From Actinomycetota bacterium (GTDB taxonomy: Bacteria > Actinomycetota > Acidimicrobiia > Acidimicrobiales > Ilumatobacteraceae): a stretch of 34,747 nucleotides of DNA. Both the position numbers and the translations under genes were made by a program. The stretch covers positions 1 through 34,747 of the forward strand of contig CAUJET010000112.1 of NCBI GenBank assembly GCA_963169665.1, in the 5' to 3' direction. Below the pieces are notes generated by a model. The model did no database searches, was not told where the DNA came from, and saw only the letters and a list, made by a program, of their open reading frames with translations. Position 1 is the first letter of the stretch, and the number at the start of each line of letters is the position of its first letter. Shown here piece by piece: positions 33,365 through 34,747 of the stretch.

Positions 33365-34567
33365 CAGCGTGGGCAGCTGGTCGTCGGTGAGTCCACGGAT
33401 CACGACATACTGGCGGTTGCTGAGGCGCACGTCGGCGCCGAGCTCGCGCTGGATGCTGGCGAGCGATCGGAACTGCGAGGCGGTGATGTCGCCGAGCGCG
33501 GCGTAGGCGACGGCCGAGACGGTGCCGTTGGCGGTGCCGCGGACCACGCCGGTCGCGACCCAGCGCTCGTACGGATCGCGGGGCGTGAGGCTGACCGCGA
33601 CGCCCTGGCCGACAGCCGTGGCCTCGACGGTGCTGCTGCGGCCGGCCGGTGCGTCGCCGGCCTTGGCGACGATCGCCGGGATGCCGCCCGGCCACGACGA
33701 CGAGGCGGGCAGGGTGTGGCGGATCTTGAGCACGCGGCGACGGACCTCGTCGATGCCGAGCTGGTCGACGACCCACTTCAGGCGGGCGCGAAGCTTGTTG
33801 TCGCGGTTGCCGGTCTGCTCGAACAGGCGCAGGATCGCCTCGATCGTGGGGAGCAGATCTTCGCGGGAGGTGAAGTCCTCGAGTGCGAGCGCCGGGTGCG
33901 GCGTGGCGCCGAGGCCGCCGGCGATGTACACGCGGAAACCGGCCTCGACCGTGCCGTCGTCGAGCGTGCGCGTGGTGGCGATCACGCCGGCATCGTTGAA
34001 CATCGCCTGGCCGCAGTCGGTGCTGCAGCCCGAGAAGTTGATCTTGAACTTGCGCGGCAGGCGCTGACCGAGCGGGTTGCGAACGAAGTGCTCGAACGCG
34101 GCCTCGGCCCACGGGGTGACGTCGAGGTGCTCGTGCGGGCAGGCGCCGGCGAGGTGGCAGGCCATCACGTTGCGGACGGTGTCTCCGCAGGCCTCGCGGC
34201 TGGTGAGGCCGACCTTCGCGAGCTCGCGCATCACGTCGGGCACCTTGGTGAGCTCGACGTAGTGGATCTGCACGTTCTGGCGGGTGGTGATGTGACCCCA
34301 GCCCCGCGAATATTCCTCGGACAGGCGACCCATCAGGTCGAGCTGCTCGGGCGTGATCGTGCCGGCGGGCAACTTGATGCGCACCATCTGGTTGGTGCCG
34401 CCCTGGCGCTGTCCGTAGATGCCGTTGTTGAGGCGCATCACGCGGAACACGTCCTCGGGGATCTCGCCGGCGAGGTACTGGCCGATGGCGCGCTCGAACC
34501 GCTCGATGTCGCGGTACTGCTCTTCGGTCAGATCACGTGCTGCCGGCACGACGGGAGCGATGCCCAT
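33362..34567 (-). CDS. Siroheme nitrite/sulfite reductase, N-terminal part (truncated by TAA)
   Basis: The 401-residue part contains a ferredoxin-like half-domain (about residues 40-110, with GGTNQMVRIKLPAG and HITTRQNVQIHYV), a first siroheme-type domain (about 120-275) and the second half-domain (about 310-400). The family reduces nitrite to ammonia or sulfite to sulfide with ferredoxin electrons; the choice cannot be made here. The first repeat has its own Cys137-x5-Cys143 and Cys182-x3-Cys186. The ATG at 34567 is fixed by GGAGGT 7 nt upstream. A more upstream ATG at 34639 is rejected for that reason. The catalytic domain lies after the stop. Confidence 0.82.
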   Translation of the reverse strand: MGIAPVVPAARDLTEEQYRDIERFERAIGQYLAGEIPEDVFRVMRLNNGIYGQRQGGTNQMVRIKLPAGTITPEQLDLMGRLSEEYSRGWGHITTRQNVQIHYVELTKVPDVMRELAKVGLTSREACGDTVRNVMACHLAGACPHEHLDVTPWAEAAFEHFVRNPLGQRLPRKFKINFSGCSTDCGQAMFNDAGVIATTRTLDDGTVEAGFRVYIAGGLGATPHPALALEDFTSREDLLPTIEAILRLFEQTGNRDNKLRARLKWVVDQLGIDEVRRRVLKIRHTLPASSSWPGGIPAIVAKAGDAPAGRSSTVEATAVGQGVAVSLTPRDPYERWVATGVVRGTANGTVSAVAYAALGDITASQFRSLASIQRELGADVRLSNRQYVVIRGLTDDQLPTL

Positions 34568-34597
34568 GCGAAGACCTCCAGTGGGAACGGCGGGTCG

Positions 34598-34620
34598 GAG
34601 CCGACAAAGCTGATCGGCTC
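34598..34620 (-). promoter_or_regulatory. Hairpin in the reductase upstream region
   Basis: GAGCCGA and TCGGCTC form a perfect 7-bp inverted repeat with a 9-nt loop, 31 bp upstream of the reductase ATG. TTGACA (34626-34621 on the - strand) abuts it. It may be a regulator site or a leader hairpin. No T run follows, so it is not a typical terminator. Confidence 0.4.
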
Positions 34621-34681
34621 TGTCAACAATACACGTCACAGGCGACGAACGACAGGTGGATCCGCCCCCGAGTCAGAGTTT

Positions 34682-34747
34682 CGTGAGCGAAACGCCGCGT
34701 GTCGCGGCGTGTGGCTCACGGACCCCGATGGTCGGTGAGCGAAGCGC
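34682..34747. repeat. Tandem pair of compound palindromes (copy 2, cut by the window end)
   Basis: First element, 34682-34720: outer arms CGTGAGC/GCTCACG, inner arms ACGCCGC/GCGGCGT, loop GTGTC, internal loops GAA and GTG. After a linker of about 14 bp a second element begins (GGTGAGCGAAGCGC) and is cut off at base 34747. It is the same arrangement as at 26731-26821. The rest of the 34568-34747 stretch upstream of the reductase contains no gene I can support. Confidence 0.7.

Noticed and set aside
34568..34639. An earlier ATG (34639) for the reductase.
   Set aside because: GGAGGT sits correctly for the ATG at 34567, and the extra residues would span the hairpin at 34598-34620.
33104..34738. 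A 544-codon open frame on the + strand opposite the reductase.
   Set aside because: It is an Ala/Gly/Asp-rich shadow. The - strand carries the ferredoxin-like and siroheme motifs in the right order.

Overview
The window is about 34.7 kb of GC-rich bacterial chromosome with dense genes. The order clpX - folC - ndk - rne - rplU - rpmA - obg - proB is the order known from Actinobacteria, here combined with a full mreBCD - PBP2 - rodA cell-elongation cluster. That layout, the Thr-rich linkers (runs of T in MreC) and the TANNNT promoters placed right at start codons fit an actinobacterium of the Acidimicrobiia type (Ilumatobacter or Iamia like). This placement is an inference; there is no rRNA gene in the window. 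I see no tRNA, CRISPR array, transposase or phage gene.

Region by region. 1-2152: the end of clpX, then folC and ndk. 2239-8433: mreB, mreC, mreD, a class B penicillin-binding protein (PBP2) and rodA, all on the + strand, forming the elongasome. 8434-11821: a long leader, an RNase E/G with a low-complexity N-terminal extension, then rplU and rpmA, closed by a strong intrinsic terminator. 11930-19126: an inserted block that separates rpmA from obg. It holds deoC and deoA (deoxynucleoside catabolism), a GNAT-like protein, a small membrane protein, a clostripain-family lipoprotein peptidase and, on the - strand, a dNTP triphosphohydrolase. 19287-21619: obg and proB. 21612-26712 (- strand): a GNAT, pspA, the lipid II flippase murJ, an anchored coiled-coil protein and a TerB-like/CbxX AAA ATPase. 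26895-30445 (+): a MoxR ATPase, a CoxE-type VWA protein and an MFS transporter. 30480-31316: a short-chain dehydrogenase. 31556-34567 (-): a nucleoside-type deaminase coupled to a DUF4202 gene, and a siroheme nitrite/sulfite reductase interrupted by an in-frame TAA.

The most unusual signals are not ordinary genes. (1) The reductase reading frame is cut by one TAA, the only TAA stop among 31 genes. The siroheme/4Fe-4S domain lies beyond it. (2) Two copies of a tandem pair of compound hairpins, with constant outer arms and covarying inner arms, lie at 26731-26821 and 34682-34747. (3) A 231-bp array of about 60-bp repeats at 31319-31549 is bounded by perfect 32-bp inverted repeats. (4) The dyad TTGACC-N4-GGTCAA occurs both in the rne leader and in the moxR promoter. 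(5) At least seven genes have a TANNNT hexamer 6-8 nt before the start codon and no clear Shine-Dalgarno site, which suggests leaderless mRNAs.

Gene boundaries were set from start codons, spacing and family alignment by eye. Family names come from recognised motifs, not from a database search.
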